A stretch of DNA of 64,000 nt, taken from Todiramphus chloris collaris (lineage: Eukaryota; Chordata; Aves; Coraciiformes; Alcedinidae). Under the pieces are notes generated by a model, which was not told where the DNA came from, made no database searches, and saw only the letters and a program-made list of their open reading frames with translations. Below, in pieces: positions 38,441 to 51,200 of this stretch (positions are counted from its first letter, which is position 1; each line of letters starts with the position of its first letter). The stretch is from the NCBI GenBank assembly GCA_025345505.1, contig JANVCC010000018.1:11051178-11115177 (forward strand), written 5' to 3'. The position numbers and the translations under genes were made by a program.

Positions 38441-39122
38441 GGCATCCAGGTAGAGTTATCCAGATTTTTTCATTGGTTGCTATTGAAAGGCTCATAGCTC
38501 AATTAAATAGTGTTAAGATTTTATTTTATGATCTGATATATGACAGATATTCCTACAACACCCCATAGGTTACAGAAATTCTCTGAGCAGCTGATTTCCA
38601 GAACAACTTAGATGACTGATGTAACTTCTCTAGATTTATTGACCTTATCTACAGTACAAAGACTTTAGCGGTTTAAGTGGTTTTGTGTTGGCAAATCCAT
38701 GTTTCTTCCATGAGATTTTTAAGTCTTCATTTTCTTACAAAAAGTGGATGTTGTTTCCTTCAGTGGCAGAAATATATTGATTCAGTAATAATTTGGATAC
38801 TCACTAAATAGCCTCAAAATGCAAGAATACTTTCAGATTCGGTATTTGTAAGGACAGTCTCACACAGATGGCTTTATTTTCACAGAAGGATTTTAGCTTT
38901 GTGCTGAAGTTAGTCACAGAGCTCAGACTATTTTAGTACTTTTATTTAATCTCTCTTCTTATTTTTTTTTTCTCACCTCACTAAAATAATGTGACCTCTA
39001 AGACACTGAGAAAGTAAACATTATTAGTTTTATTACACACTCAGAAGTGCTGTTGCAATTGTCCTGGCTTTTGTGCCTCCCAATTAAAGACTTTCTGCAG
39101 ATAAATTCCCAAATATAGGCTA
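38441..39122. other. Spacer between two LTRs
   Basis: AT-rich sequence without a recognised gene or repeat. The open frame ending at 38568 begins inside the LTR and is not taken as a gene. Confidence 0.55.
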
Positions 39123-39834
39123 CCCAGATGTCGTGGATTGAGAGACACACTTCACTCATAAGAGAGAAGTAGCAATATGCTTATTGATATAAAACAGCGA
39201 TTTTAAAAAGTTTGATAATAAATGTGACACTGGTTTAGTAAGATTCACTGGCAAGGTACACTTGATTGTTTACTGTGTAGCGGACAGGGTCAGCCAGAAC
39301 TGTCACAGAGACCCTCCCGTTGAGTCATAAGGTTCAGAAAGCATCCCTTTGCATTCTAAACCCCTTCTCAGAGAGGAGTGTAGGTGTGGCTAGATCCAAT
39401 CCTAGTCCTGCACTTGGTCTAAAGGATTATGTATACACAATCAATCCTTTAAATCACTTAGTTAGGATTTCAAAGTGTAGCATGCTTTTAATCACTTATC
39501 AAGAATCTGTTGTGGGAAGCAATCTTTCAGCCTAGAGGAGTAACCTTGAGAGGTGTCCCTGCTCAAGGGAAGATGCTGCCATGCAACCCACTGTGGTTCA
39601 GGAGAGCTCAACGGGCCCTGGTCTGTCCACTATTTATGGAGAAAGATAATTGACTTATGGTCATATTTACATACTGATTACAGATGTTAGTTTCTTCCAA
39701 ATTTTACTTGAGTCAGAAATTGACCAGCACTGTGGTTACATGGGCACATTGCTCAAATCAGTCCTTGTCTCTTGTGTTGTTATCTGTACAATATTTCTGA
39801 GCATACAAGCAAGACATATTCCATGGCATCCCAG
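39123..39834 (-). mobile_element. Solo ERV LTR, minus strand, with 5-bp target duplication
   Basis: The LTR is 39128-39829 (about 702 bp), flanked by the identical 5-mer cccag at 39123-39127 and 39830-39834. Read on the plus strand it starts atgtcgtgg and ends atggcat, the inverted ATG...CAT termini expected around TG...CA. On the minus strand, a TATA-like cataaata lies at 39638-39631 and an AATAAG at 39185-39180 in the poly(A)-signal position. The family differs from the LTRs on either side of it. No internal retroviral sequence adjoins, so it is a solo LTR. Confidence 0.8.
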
Positions 39835-40247
39835 TTGAAAATACCAATGATTTAGAAGATGTTGAACTCTGTAAAAACAGTCTTTCATTAAAAACCTTCA
39901 TTAAACTGGAAAATGTAATTAGTTGATTTAATGTTTTTCACCTGAGGAATGTTGACTTTGGGTGTCTACCAGTGACAGTCATAATAAAGATGTCAAAGAA
40001 AAGGCATAAACAGTCTCTTATTTATACTAGCACAAATTTCTTCATTGTCTTTATATTTATTGAAGAGATTATGAGAAGACAGGAAAAGAACATTCAGGAC
40101 ACTGTTTAAATACTTGGTTTCATTAGGTTAATCAACCTGTAACAGTAACATTATTGTAGTGGTGAATACACAGAGAAATTTGTATGTATGTTACTTACAT
40201 GCATATAAATAAACTACTTGTAAGCTGTGATAAATGTAATTTAACAC
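39835..40247. other. Spacer between two LTRs
   Basis: About 410 bp of AT-rich sequence. No gene or recognisable repeat seen. Confidence 0.6.
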
Positions 40248-40777
40248 ATAACTGTGGTGATTGGACCTTGGTTGGATGCCAGGTGTCCACCAAGCCACTC
40301 TATCACGCCCCTCCTTCTCTCAGGTGGACAAGGGGAAGAAAATAACATGAAACTTGTAGGTTAAGACAAAGGCAGTTTACTGAAAAAGCTAAGTAAGGCC
40401 ATGCACAGAAACAAAAGAAAACAAAGATTTATTCTCTGCTTCCCATCAGCAGGCAATGTCTGGTTCCAAAAGAATAGCAGTTTCTGCAGAGGACAAGCAG
40501 ATGCCATCCTCCCCCTATCCCCCACCCCTGCCGTCTCTTTTTCTAGCTTTATTTTTGAGCTGATGTCATACAGTATGGAACACCCCCCTGGTCAGTTTGG
40601 GTCATCTGTCCAAGTTGTGTCCCCTCCTAAGATCTTGTCCACCTCATCCCACTAGGGGGAAATGTTATAAAAACCCAGCCTTGGTGCTGTGCGAGCCCTG
40701 CTTAGCAGCAGGCAAAACACAGCTGTGTTATCAACACCTTTCTAGCACTCAATGCAAAGCACAACAAATACAGTAAC
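40248..40777 (-). mobile_element. Solo ERVL-like LTR, minus strand, shortened 5' end
   Basis: The LTR is 40253-40772 (520 bp), read on the minus strand. Plus-strand ends are tgtggtgattggacc and caaataca. The flanks ataac (40248-40252) and gtaac (40773-40777) match at four of five positions, a likely decayed target duplication. It is the same family as 37804-38380, sharing the core with CRE-like TGACATCA (complement at 40561-40568), a TATA-like aataaa region at 40554-40548 and AATAAA at 40433-40428. It lacks roughly 40 bp near its sense 5' end compared with that copy. Confidence 0.82.
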
Positions 40778-43700
40778 AAAATAGGCAAAATATTTTAGCA
40801 TCCACTATTTTAACAGTAATAATGCATGTATCCTTTGATTATACAGATCATTGGGGCATTTGATTGCAAGGATTAGTCTAGAAATAAGTTACCTGAAGGA
40901 GAAAATGAGGTCTGTCTTACCTTTCAGGGAGCATTAATTGGTTCACCATTGCTACTAGCTTGACATGGACAGCCTCAAAGTCAGAGAGGAGTGTAGTCTG
41001 TCTTCAGCAAGAGATGATGCTCTTCACTGTGTCTGACTTAAAGTCCAGTGTTAACAACTTTTCCTAGAGGATCATCTAGACAAAATTGTGAAAAGAAATC
41101 TACACCCAAATTATAGAATACCACAAACATCATTACTTCACATTTCTGTGAACATTCATTTCTATATCTAAAATCAAATATTTGGTTTTTATGCTATCCC
41201 TACTACACTGTACAAAGCATTATTGAGTGAGATAGATCCAGGTCATCCTTTAAAAAGTGTGATTGCACTGTTTTCATTACTTTAGTTCAGAGAGTTAGTG
41301 GCTCTGTAGCTGTGCTCTCCTAGAGCCTCTGATCAAACAGCATATACTCAGAAGATCTTTGTGGGAAGGGCTGTCTCCATACTGGCAGTTAATCCAGGGA
41401 ATAACAATGACAAAAAACAAACCCCAATGTAACCAATAGATTTATGCCACAGATGAATTTAGCATTCTGAGATTTCTCATGCAGTTTGTATAAAGTGTAG
41501 TGGGTAGATTTCTTTCTAGAATGACATGGCCTCTTCACAATTCATGTCAAACATAAATGAACCTGCCTGAGTTTGATTCACTCTCATTAAGTTTCTCTGC
41601 AAGGCTTTCATTATTTATCACCATGCATAAGCATTCAGATTTTTATGTCTTCTTCCTACATCATATTTTTTTTTCTGTCAGAAATCCGCGTGTACAATGT
41701 GCATATTTATTTTAGCTACGGGCAGAAAATATATCATTCAGGAATGGAAAACTCCTGAATTATGTGATATGTTAGTCAATATGTCTATCCAACCTACCAT
41801 CATCTACACATCTTAATACAGGATTCTACAAAACCATGTATGTAGTCATAAACTCTTCCTTGTATCTCACTGCCAGGGGTCCTACTATTACACTGTAGGG
41901 GGTCTACGTATCCTCATATCTAATGGACCAAAGTGATCTATAACAGTATTCCCTTAACTAGCAGAATGAAAAGTGTCACACCTGCACTGCTGGAGAGCTG
42001 CCAGTAGGCAAACGCAGTGCTCTGCATTTCAGTGGCACTGAACACAGTCATAGTGGCACATGTAGTTTGCTCTCACAAGTAAAATAGGTGTTATCTATGA
42101 GTTTAGGCACCATCATTAACAGATGTGAACTGGTGTTTTACTGGCATAAATGTCATTACTTTTATGATTATTGATCAAAACCAGCCCTGTTCTTGATTTG
42201 ACATGATGGTTGAAAGCTCACTCAGTGTTTGCTGGCAGTGAGTCCATCTCTGCAATTCTGAGAGATGTGGGTGTGTAAGAAATACAGTATTAGTCCAGAA
42301 ATAAGTAACTTAATTACAGGTCTGAATTCTATGGGATTGATTTTAAGCACCGCTCCCACTGAATCAGCAGTTATATAACTGAAATAAATTATCATTTTAC
42401 AATCCAAACAAAGACATAAGAGAAGACCTGAGCCCTGAACACTAAGCTTTCAGAATGTTGCTCACATAGACCACCAGATGTGCTCAGTATAGGTACTGTG
42501 CTTTATGTAACATCTACATCCCGAAGAGTCATGAGTGACTCAGACTGCTTTCTCTTCTGAGCTCCCAGACTCTGCATCCCAGGACTTCAGGTATTACAAA
42601 AGGAAAGAGATCAAGTCTGGCCCATTCAAGTGGCTGACTATATGGATACATGCATATTAAAGCATATGAGGCATCTATCTGCACAGGCACTGCAGCTGAA
42701 GAGATTGCTGCACTCCAAGCACGGCACTGAATTTGTTATGTTTTGCATTGACTGATGTGAAAGACAGAGCCCAGGAGATGACTTTGCCCAACAAATACAT
42801 CCTTCATGTTGCTACTCTGTGGAGTCCCTCTCTGAAGGTGTCTGCATATACATCATGGGCAAAGCCTCCTCCATCCTTCCCTTGCACCTCAGTTACTAGA
42901 AGCTGATCTGTGCCATGCCTACAGATCTGAGACACAGCAAATGGACCTTCAACAGGTCATGTATGGTGTAGACTGGGGGAGTGTGGCACTAGGTGCATCC
43001 TTTAGAATGCAAAGGAATGATTACTGGGAAATGGGCATTTAGAACGGGGACAAATCTGGTTTGGACTTGAATGGAACCAAGGACCTTCAGACATACTTTT
43101 GAGGCCAAGATGAGGAATGCAGAAAAGATGCTCCGGTATAGATAGTCCTACACCACAGAGAGGATAGCGATGGTCACTGATACTGTATTCAGAGCAATCT
43201 GAGCTATGCAAATGGTATTGAAGACATATTCATTTTAATGACTTTTCAGCTTTCCACAGTTGTGCAAATCACTTATTTCTCAGACAGAAAGACTGTGATA
43301 GTGGAAAATGGAACTGCAGCCTCCTGACTTCAGAATAGAAAAGCTGCACTATACTATCCTGATTAATTGTGAAGGAAAAAAAAAAAAAAATCTGGATTCT
43401 ATCTGTCTTTCCTGAAAAAAAAAAAAAAAAGCAAACAAACTTTGATAAAAATTATAAAATGCCCTTATTTACAATTCCTTACACCTAAGAGCTTTTCTAA
43501 TAACTTTAAGTGTTCATAAGTTACCATGTTACACATGAAACACTGTGCATTAGAAACATTAAGAGCTAACTGTAGATTAATTTTTAACATACAATTTTAG
43601 TTTCTGACCTGTGTGATAAGTCATTAGCAAAGCTTTTTAAATTTTTATCAAATATGAAAAGGGATATCTAACTCAAAGCCATGAAATTTCATTCAGTGTA

Positions 43701-46700
43701 GATGGCTGAAAACTCTCTAATTTAAGCAAATGTGATTTAAAATTAATTATAGGTAACAGAAAAATGAAGAGGGATACAAAGAGCTTCTCAATAGATGGAA
43801 GGAAAAATACTGTTTGAGAAAGAATAATGTAATAGTCAGAAAGGAATTAATGAATAGGACAGGTACATACATGCCTAGAAATAGCTATTAATACCACAGC
43901 ATTATGCACTACTCAGTCATTAACATTACATTGCACCTGGCAGTTTAACAGGCAGATTTTAGTTCTTTGAGAAAAGAAATTAAAGGCTCAATTATGGATC
44001 TGAGCCATGCTGAGAAGGGAGAAAGGTAAATACTGTTTTGTGGTGTGCTGGGAAGCCTTGTGGGAGGTACAAAAAAGTGGTCAGTCACTAAACCTGCAAT
44101 AAGCAAACCATGCTGATGGACCAGCCCATTCATAGAAAAATATGTTCTCCAGAGAAACTCATTAAATCTAATTCTGGGTGTAAGGAAACAACCTTACATA
44201 TGAGGGAAGCTTTTCTTGTCCCTCTTTCAGAAGAGAAACTGCTCAGGGACAACCCTGCTCTATAAGAAGCAACAGTAGTTCTAAGTGAAGCTTCAGTGTA
44301 AATGACATGAGATTAGGAACTGAAGAGTCAGTTGAGCATCCCTGGAGCCCTATAGAATGCACATCTAAGTCTGGTTTTAGTCCAGTGGTGTTTGGTATCT
44401 GAGGTGGACATTTGGAAGAATTGGTTTGCTTGAAAGGCGTGTTATCAAAAGAGGCAGCTTCAGTGATTTTATTATATCACACAATTCTGTTATCCTCAGA
44501 TACATCTTCTTAGCCTGAAAATGCGTCCCTGATTCCAGTGATAAAGACCACACTGCACGTTATCTAAGCTTTGCACTGATGCATCTAGATATGATTTTTG
44601 GTACTCTGCCCCGTAATTCCTGATACACATTTAACTTCCTTCTTTCTTGTAGCATAGAATGCATTTCTCTGATTCAGTGACGATTCACACAGCTCTTGCC
44701 CTTGGTATAGGCAAAACATTCCCTCTTTATGAGCCCTATCCCTTCTCAGTAATATTTTCATTAGTAGTTTTTTACTTCTGTGTAATGTCCACATATCTTT
44801 GCTTCTGTGTTATCAAACTTATTTTTCTGTTTGCATCTTATAAACACTCGTACCAATATCATCTTCTGAATTCTTAATCATCGGAATGCTCGGGTTTTCT
44901 TCTTTATTAAATAACTACAGATATTATGTATGCAATAAAGCATTATTTAAGCAATTTGGTATTATCTTTGTCATTTAATTTTTTCCTCCTCCTGTCTTTT
45001 GCTCATGTTTCCAGCTTTGTGAAATTTGCCTTTCTGAAGTACTGAGAACACAAATATTGAATCACAAACCATATTTTTGCACATCATAAATGTAATTTTA
45101 TCATGATCACATACAATCACAGAATTAATATTATTGGAATAACCTGTTGGAAAAGCATCTTTAATAAATAAAATAATTCTAAGACATCATATCTTTTTGT
45201 GTGAATGCTGCTATCTGTTTTGTGCTTTTGATTATTTCATTTTTTTTAAACAAGTCAGGGATGTTTTAGTAGTGATGACTCAGAACTTCATAATAATTTT
45301 TTCATTTTATCATTTGGAAAGGGTTGCTTCTGTTGTGCTTTTGTTGTGACTGATCCATATAAGTCATCTGCGCTGTACCTTGTCAGTTAGAAAATCAATC
45401 CCCGAACATTCCACGATCCATGAAATGTTGATAACTCAGAAAACAAGCTACAACATTTTTTTCAGGTGGAGTACAGCCTCCCAATTTCACAAGTAGGAAA
45501 TGCCCATATATAACTGTATTGTGAGAGAGCCTCCCAAATTACGGTTGATATCTAAACCTAATTTCCTGATGAATAAGTGATAGGAGTCCCTGCACTAAGT
45601 CAAAACAGTGACTTTCATGTTTATTCCAGAATTATAAATGTTCTACCATTGCTCTTCCTAGGTTATATTAGAAATAAAATTTTTGATGTACATATCCTTT
45701 CCATTATCAAGCCCTCTACAATATTAATTCTAGCATCACACTGATTTTCAGTTGTACTATAAAGTATTATTTCTGAATGAGTGCCTTTTCCCCAGAAGAA
45801 AACACGACATACAAGCTTTATCCTTACAAACCTTCAGACTTTCCTACAAGTTAGTCAGCCCCTCCCTACAGGTGTCAAAGTCCATATCCTCAAAACCCCT
45901 ATTTCAGATATTCACCACAAAATAATAGAAAAGGTCAGTAAACTTTCAACATTTGCTTTTTGGCATGCTGAGACCTGTTCAGACCTTGACAGTATTGTGA
46001 AGTGAGACATGTCAAGCATTCACCTGCACAGGTCCTTACCTGACTGCAGCCTTGGGGCATAACCACCAGATCAGCTGCTGTGCAGAGGAGAACTTTATCC
46101 ACACACCTTTAATGCAGAAACTCCATGTTTGAGCATTCATCTAGGGTATAAAGACCCACATTTCTTCTGTAAAAAAAAAAAAAAAAGACAAGCTCCATGT
46201 CCCACTTCTCACATGGATTGTAGTTAACACAGGGACGACTATTTTGGGGTTCTCTAAATTCCAGATTTGCCACTCACTAATTTGCTTTTAACTCTGCTTC
46301 CCTTTATTAAAATAACTTGTATATTCTTGAGCTGGGGAAGAGGGACATGAGCCAGTAATGTAGCTGGTATCGCACTTAATCTGAAATATCCATATCTATT
46401 TTCTGTTGACAATAAATATTTATATCTGGAGCTCCTAAATGATGTGTGTGCTGTGATAAAGGTCAAAAGAAAGATGTTATTCTTATTTCTTCTTTTTTCT
46501 GAGAAAAAAAAAAATACTTGGACATTTTGCTGAGAGGAAGATTCAAGATGATGAATACAGATTGAAAATAAAGTATTGTATTTCACAGAAAGACACTGGA
46601 GTCACAGCAGTGGCCACATTTTACCTCAAGTTTTGCTTCAGCATTTTCTATTGGCTAGTTTATGTAGTCGTCTAGATGTTCCAGTGACCTATTGTCCACA

Positions 46701-48230
46701 CACACTGCCTACAAGATGAAAAGCACCATAACTGTAAAAATACTCAAGTACATCCACATGAGAAGGTGTGCCTGTATAAGATAAAAGACAGGCATTAGCT
46801 CAAGCTACCCTTTAGCAGTGTAGGCTTTCCACATGGTGTTGTATTCAGGCAAGCTAACCATATTGACAATGCCTTTAGCATTGGAGCTTGAACAGCATCG
46901 CACTACAAGAGAAAACCTACTCTAAATCACCCTAATAGATCATTCACAGAATGTAGGCACCTAATGAGGCCTAAAGTTTACATTGGGAGGGAAAAAAATA
47001 AGTTTACAAATTGTGCACAGCAATTTTGAGAGATTAAGGCAGATTTGTTCTTCTATGGGTCTTGCTTTCAACTGTCTTAAGAGTGGCAGGTGAAACTGTT
47101 TGCAACATAATTGAGGTGGGTGGGAAGCTGGAGAAAGTGGGCTGGTTTTCTGTCAAGAGTTCAAAGCACAGCCTTAGACATCAGACTGCACTGTAGGGAT
47201 CACAATTTGCAAATTACAAGTAGGGAAAAAAATTCTTTCTGAGAACCTTAGTAGAAGGGATTCAACAGATATATAATTTTAAAAGCTTTACTGGAGTTTG
47301 CAAGTTTTAACAAAAAAAAAATATAAATCTTGCAAAAAGATTTTGGTTACTGAGGATTTAATCCCAGGTGGTAGCAATAATTCTTACACTAGTGCTTATT
47401 TTGGGATATTTGCTGGAATATTTTAAATAAATTATTATAAATATGATGCAAAAACATTTGTAGGAGTCCATTAAATGAAATAAGTGTATCCATTGTCTAC
47501 AGAAGATGGATACTGACTTTAAATTCAAGTATTAGAAAATGCCCAAAAGGATTAGAGACAGTGATTTTCAATGGCATGCCATTAACAATTAATGGTTGTC
47601 ATTAATGCAATTGACTTGTTGAGAGGATATCCTATTTCTCAATGGTAAAAAAATACCCTATTTTGGACTCCTGTGGTCAAGCTTTTTTTGTACAAAGTTT
47701 TCTAATTTAAGCTAAACTAATTATCTGTTTTCCTCCTCAAAGGGATGGAGAAATTTCACACCATAGGATGATTTATCTTTCCCTAAAATAATATTCCAGG
47801 AAGGTGCATCATCCCCTGTAAAATGTGGCTTTTTCTTCTTTCACTATAACAAGTGGAGGTGTGAGGTCTAAAAGAAATACTTCAGCCATGGCTTTGTCTT
47901 CAGTGGTTAAAACAGCTGCATACAGAACCTCTTTGTGGGCTTTTGAGTCATCCCTCTGGTCTGTTACCTGTTTCCTTTTCTAGCCTTTCCCACACACTGT
48001 GCAGGGAGCTGAGATGCCTATCCAGACTTCTGCTGTGTTTTGGATTGCAGCATCTGCCTTTTGTTATTCAGCTAGTCTAGGCTTATGTGGTAAACATGAT
48101 GCTCAAAAAGAAGTACTTTACTAGTTACAATAGCATTTGGTCTGCCTGTACATTTATCTTTGAACATGAAGTGATTTAGTCTATGTCACCTTTATCACTT
48201 GCTTAAAGGTAACTGAATGAAATCAGTCAT
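40778..48230. other. AT-rich interval, no recognised gene
   Basis: No supported gene, RNA or young mobile element. 42420-43240 is visibly less AT-rich and free of simple repeats, but no reading frame or family signature emerges on either strand. A-runs lie at 43377-43391 and 43416-43431, and at 46170-46186. The open frame at 46254-46586 (110 codons, minus) has no recognised domain. Confidence 0.6.
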
Positions 48231-48233
48231 GAT

Positions 48234-48282
48234 TGTCATGAAATATGTCATGAAATCATGTCATGATATGTCATGAAATCAT
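48234..48282. repeat. Short tandem repeat of a TGTCATGAAAT-like unit
   Basis: Four units (48234-48245, 48246-48258, 48259-48268, 48269-48282) all begin tgtcatga, with the third shortened. Each contains the palindrome TCATGA. Confidence 0.85.
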
Positions 48283-51200
48283 AATGCAATTATTCATAGT
48301 TACAGCATCCTTAAATTACTGAAGCATAAAATTAATTACAAACACACATGATTTGTCTAGTCCAGTCCTAGTCCACATGCCATGAGTGGGAAAATTGGTA
48401 ACACTATGAATAAATCTTCCACTTGACATGATCAGCAAACCTATGACTAAAATGAAAAAGACCTTTAAAGACCTGTTTTCACTAAAGCAGCTTTGTTTTC
48501 TGCATGTCATTTGAGCCAAAATTAAGTGGACTTGCACTATCTTCAGCTGTCAGATGCAAGAATTTATTTATTTGTCAAGTGATCTCATATCCTGGTTAAA
48601 AATGTTGCCCCAATGACAGAATTAAAGAAGTGTAATGTACTGAAACCAGCACCAAGTGCAGAGGACACAGACAGTTCTTAAGATCATTTTGTTTCTGGTT
48701 GGGCCAGCTTCTACAAGTAGGCATAACTCAAAAGGGGTGCATATATATGGATAAATTTCCAATATTAGCTGAGTTGAGAGATCACTTCTGAGGTTGAGCT
48801 AAGAAAAAAAGTAGCCATTACTTTCAAATATCCTTTTATTTGCAACTATCTGCCTTTTTGTCCAATATCACCATTCTCTATCCAATTGGCATTTGCAAAG
48901 GTTGCATGCAGTTGGTGAAATGATTGATCATAGCTATTCTCTAGTATCTACTACAGTCTGACAAATCAGTAATACATTAAAAAAAACAGCATCAGATGAG
49001 TGCGTCCCAAGGCTGATATTACTATTTATTTCTAGCCATGACCTATTTTCAAACTTGGAACATGGAGAAAGGTAAATTTTCCTACCTAATCAGATCCTCT
49101 GTCTCTTATCTTAGCCTCTGCTTGTGAACAAGTTACTATTAAGTAACTATTAAGTGTGGATGAAGCCCAGAACTTTTCAGTTACCTGCTTATGAATGTAC
49201 TGTAGCCCCTAAGTGCACAGTAACTCATTGCACAGTGAAGAGAAAGAAGTTATTTCAGGACTGCTGAGGAACAAGTGTTTGAACACTGCAAGTTACCAGG
49301 GGAACTGACTGAAAGATTTTAGCTTCGTTGATAATACATTAACTTTCCTTGCTATTCCTTGAACAATAATAAAAACAAAAGCACACTCTTCTGTTCGTTA
49401 TCTTTCTTACTTCTGGCTGGTTTCCCTTCATGTTTCTCCTCTGACTCTTGGTTTCCTGTAAGGTCAGTGCTATCTTGTTCTCTTCACCTTAGATCTTACT
49501 GATGCTTTAGCAGAGTATACATTTCCAATTGTTCATGCACAGAAAAATGAAATTTAGATAAAAACAGATGCAAAGATGGTTTGCAGGGATTTTTATTTCT
49601 TTTTATCCTCAGGATCTGTTTACACAGGAACATCAAATAGAGTCTTTTTGCTGTTATCTGTCCATATTCTTCATGTCTGCGCCATTGAGATAGCAGATGG
49701 GAGCCCATGATTTCAGTCCCAGAAGCAACTTTAGGTAGTAACCCATCAATAAAATATTACCCACAAAGTAAGATGTTTTTTCCCAATAGTCCTCTTTATT
49801 GAAGATTTTGTTATTAAATAGACATTTTTCCTCCACTCTACAACTCACCTTCCTGCCTTAATCCTGCCTTCAGTTGATCTATCCTAACCTAACAGTAGCA
49901 AAGTAAGTAGAGATAAGATGCACTGCTTTCAGCATTATGTTCCTTCCTTCTCTAGGGAAGGGAGACAGGGACAAAAGCTGTGATGATTCTCCATAAGCAA
50001 TATCCTGATCAAATGAACTAATGTCTTTTTACTTAATCTATTCCCTGATGTCTGAGGAAAATACCCTTGCTAGGATTTTATCCCTTATCCATCCCTTTAT
50101 AGACTGTTTTCCACATAATTTAATTGTTTCTTGACTTTTCACATCTCCAAACTGTAATAAGACACTATGTCAATGGAATAAAATAACAAGTTGTTCTGAA
50201 CTCTGTCATTTTTTATGCTTTGTTAGATTTCACTACTCAGATCTTTTTCTATTTCTACTTCAGCTATGAAAGAACTATGAGAGACCTTCTGCTATGGAAT
50301 ATGTGGTTATTGCCATAACCCACCTGGTATGCTATTCAAATTCTTTAGCTATAAGAATTTGCTATTGCAAATATACTTCTCTATGTAAAAGCATTTAACA
50401 TTCTCATTTGATGCTCTTGACTCTTTGTACTTCAGCATGTTCACTGTAAGGTTACTGGATTTTGTACCTATCTCTGCTTCATCTCTTTTGTTAGTAATGC
50501 TTGCTTTCTACTTCAAGCTTTCATCTTAGGCACCAGAATGAACTGGAAAAAGCACCCTGCAAAATAGCTCCACCCTCATAGCTAGGAATAAATAGTGTTC
50601 AATAGACAAACTAAGCAGCTGACAGATCTTGACAATTGCTTTTTTATGGTATTTACAAATTGTCTCTCATGTTGTCTCCTCACTTGATAACTATTTGCTG
50701 CTTTTGTATGCTGAGTGTCAGGCCCTGGGGTCAGGGACCTCTATTCATTACATGTCAGTGCTTAGCAGAATAGGATATGAGTGAAATTGTGTACTGCAAG
50801 TAAACAGCACCTTCATTGGAGTGTGGATGGTAGAGCATTAGCTCCTCCTGTTATGAAACCTGCTGCTGTAGCCCTCATTTACACACTCAGCTCACAGACT
50901 GCTTGCTTTGGAATCCGTCCACTCTCAAATGTTTGTTTTGTTTAAAGACAGAGATCTAAAGCTGAACTCAGTGCAGCAAAGAACTATTTAATTACCCCAC
51001 TTATTGCCTTTAAAAGACCAGGACAGAAACAAAAGTACCATTTCTTTTCACAGGGAAAAGGAGCTCATTTATTTCTGAAGAATGGGGCCCTGATGTTTTG
51101 TCTTTGTTTCTGTGAAGTAGGGACCTTTCAGCCTACCAGATGTAGGATGCTTTCAGGCAGAAGCTGCCAGTTCACAGGATCTGATACAGCTTCTCTCCTA

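Noticed and set aside
42420-43240. Less AT-rich block considered as a processed pseudogene
   Set aside because: No frame, poly(A) tail, target duplication or recognisable protein similarity found on either strand.
46254-46586. 110-codon frame, minus strand
   Set aside because: No family signature; includes an A-run translation; length is within chance for 64 kb.
48234-48282. Possible CRISPR-like array
   Set aside because: Units are 10-14 bp with no spacers, and the sequence is vertebrate; a simple tandem repeat explains it.
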